A DNA stretch of 7,407 bases from an archaeon. Lineage in GTDB: Archaea; Asgardarchaeota; Hermodarchaeia; Hermodarchaeales; Hermodarchaeaceae. The notes under the pieces were generated by a model. That model saw nothing but the letters and a program-made list of their open reading frames with translations. It made no database searches and was not told where the DNA came from. A program made the position numbers and the translations under genes. The stretch's first letter is position 1. Each line of letters starts with the position of its first letter. Location of the stretch: the NCBI GenBank assembly GCA_016550415.1, contig JABXGU010000766.1, forward strand, positions 1 through 7,407, written 5' to 3'. Below are positions 6,942-7,407 of the stretch, piece by piece.

Positions 6942-7407
6942 CTAAGAGGAGATAGGAACCGAGGTTGGCTCTTCGATAATTATAATTTCTTCATCCAAAG
7001 GTACGGGTTCCACTTTGGCATCTTGGAGACCAAGTTTTGTAATGATTACACCAATAATGCTAACCACACCCAGACCGCATAAGACCACAACTGGTCCATA
7101 GATAATGAGTACTGGCACAAAAAGGATGAATTGAGGAACAGCAAAGATGAGGGTGAGTGTCGGAATCAACGAATAGATACCATTACGAACTTTATCGGGG
7201 ATAAGATCCAACAGTAAGCGTTGGTTGAGGATGTTATTGAAGGAACTGAAGACTCCGGTGAGAATAAACCCTAAACAGATAATAAGCGTAGCAAGTTGAA
7301 TGTACATAAAGGGAAACGGAATGAAAATACCTAAAGGCGGCATAAAAAAGTAAATGGCAGCAAAAAGGAAGTAAAACAAAGGACCACAGGTTTGAAGTGC
7401 TCTTGAA
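6942..7407 (-). CDS. C-terminal part of a probable MFS-type transporter (5' end outside the window)
   Basis: The frame is open to the right edge, so the gene is cut by the window; about 154 C-terminal residues are visible, ending with TAG at 6944-6942. A TTG at 7379 could act as a start but more likely encodes an internal leucine. The visible part has about four hydrophobic helices, separated by a loop NQRLLLDLIPDKVRNGIYSL that resembles the loop between late helices of major facilitator superfamily proteins. The last 25 residues are an acidic cytoplasmic-type tail (DEEIIIIEE). The substrate is unknown. It is convergent with the NfeD-family gene, with only 13 bases between the stops and no clear terminator hairpin there. 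MFS assignment rests on pattern resemblance alone. Confidence 0.65.
   Translation of the reverse strand, partial: SRALQTCGPLFYFLFAAIYFFMPPLGIFIPFPFMYIQLATLIICLGFILTGVFSSFNNILNQRLLLDLIPDKVRNGIYSLIPTLTLIFAVPQFILFVPVLIIYGPVVVLCGLGVVSIIGVIITKLGLQDAKVEPVPLDEEIIIIEEPTSVPISS

Noticed and set aside
6942..7379. A complete 145-residue membrane protein starting at the TTG at 7379
   Set aside because: The frame stays open to the window edge and the sequence resembles the late helices of a larger transporter, so it is treated as a partial gene.

Overview
The window looks archaeal and is probably from an Asgard-type archaeon with moderate GC content. This rests on family resemblance only. The clues are a secreted beta-propeller protein ending in an IPGFP-helix-RRRKR tail, an HDLRN-type histidine kinase with a very large membrane domain, a ClpP-NfeD fusion protein, weak TATA-like boxes with very short leaders, and weak or absent Shine-Dalgarno sequences. 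No rRNA, tRNA, CRISPR array or insertion sequence was seen, so the lineage cannot be fixed.

Layout from left to right. Bases 1-208 hold a short plus-strand open frame that is open at the left edge; I do not recognise it and it may not be a gene. Bases 208-244 hold a good hairpin plus U-tract terminator for the minus strand, with the stop codon of the next gene inside its loop. A 908-residue surface protein (minus, 234-2960) carries a signal peptide, about 14 LVIVD-type propeller blades that I read as two seven-bladed propellers, a beta-rich module, a fibronectin type III domain and a C-terminal membrane anchor. After a 142-base gap with TATA-like elements and a small hairpin lies a histidine kinase on the same strand (3103-5355). 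It has about 16 membrane helices, possibly an ancient 8+8 duplication, and a complete kinase core. A divergent intergenic region follows. Next is a plus-strand membrane protein (5546-6928) with a ClpP-like N-terminal domain, membrane helices and a C-terminal NfeD OB fold. At the right edge, convergent with it and 13 bases away, is the C-terminal part of an MFS-like transporter (minus, 6942 to beyond 7407).

All four clear genes encode envelope proteins. The kinase and the surface protein share a strand and could be transcribed together or functionally linked, but no response regulator is visible and the surface protein appears to have its own promoter. The NfeD protein has no stomatin neighbour in the window. 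The points most worth a second look are the complete absence of lysine from the ClpP-like domain of the NfeD protein, which rules out the Ser-Lys dyad known for this family; its unclear start, with an ATG lying one base out of frame; the 2 x 7 blade pattern in the surface protein; and the apparent duplication in the kinase sensor domain.
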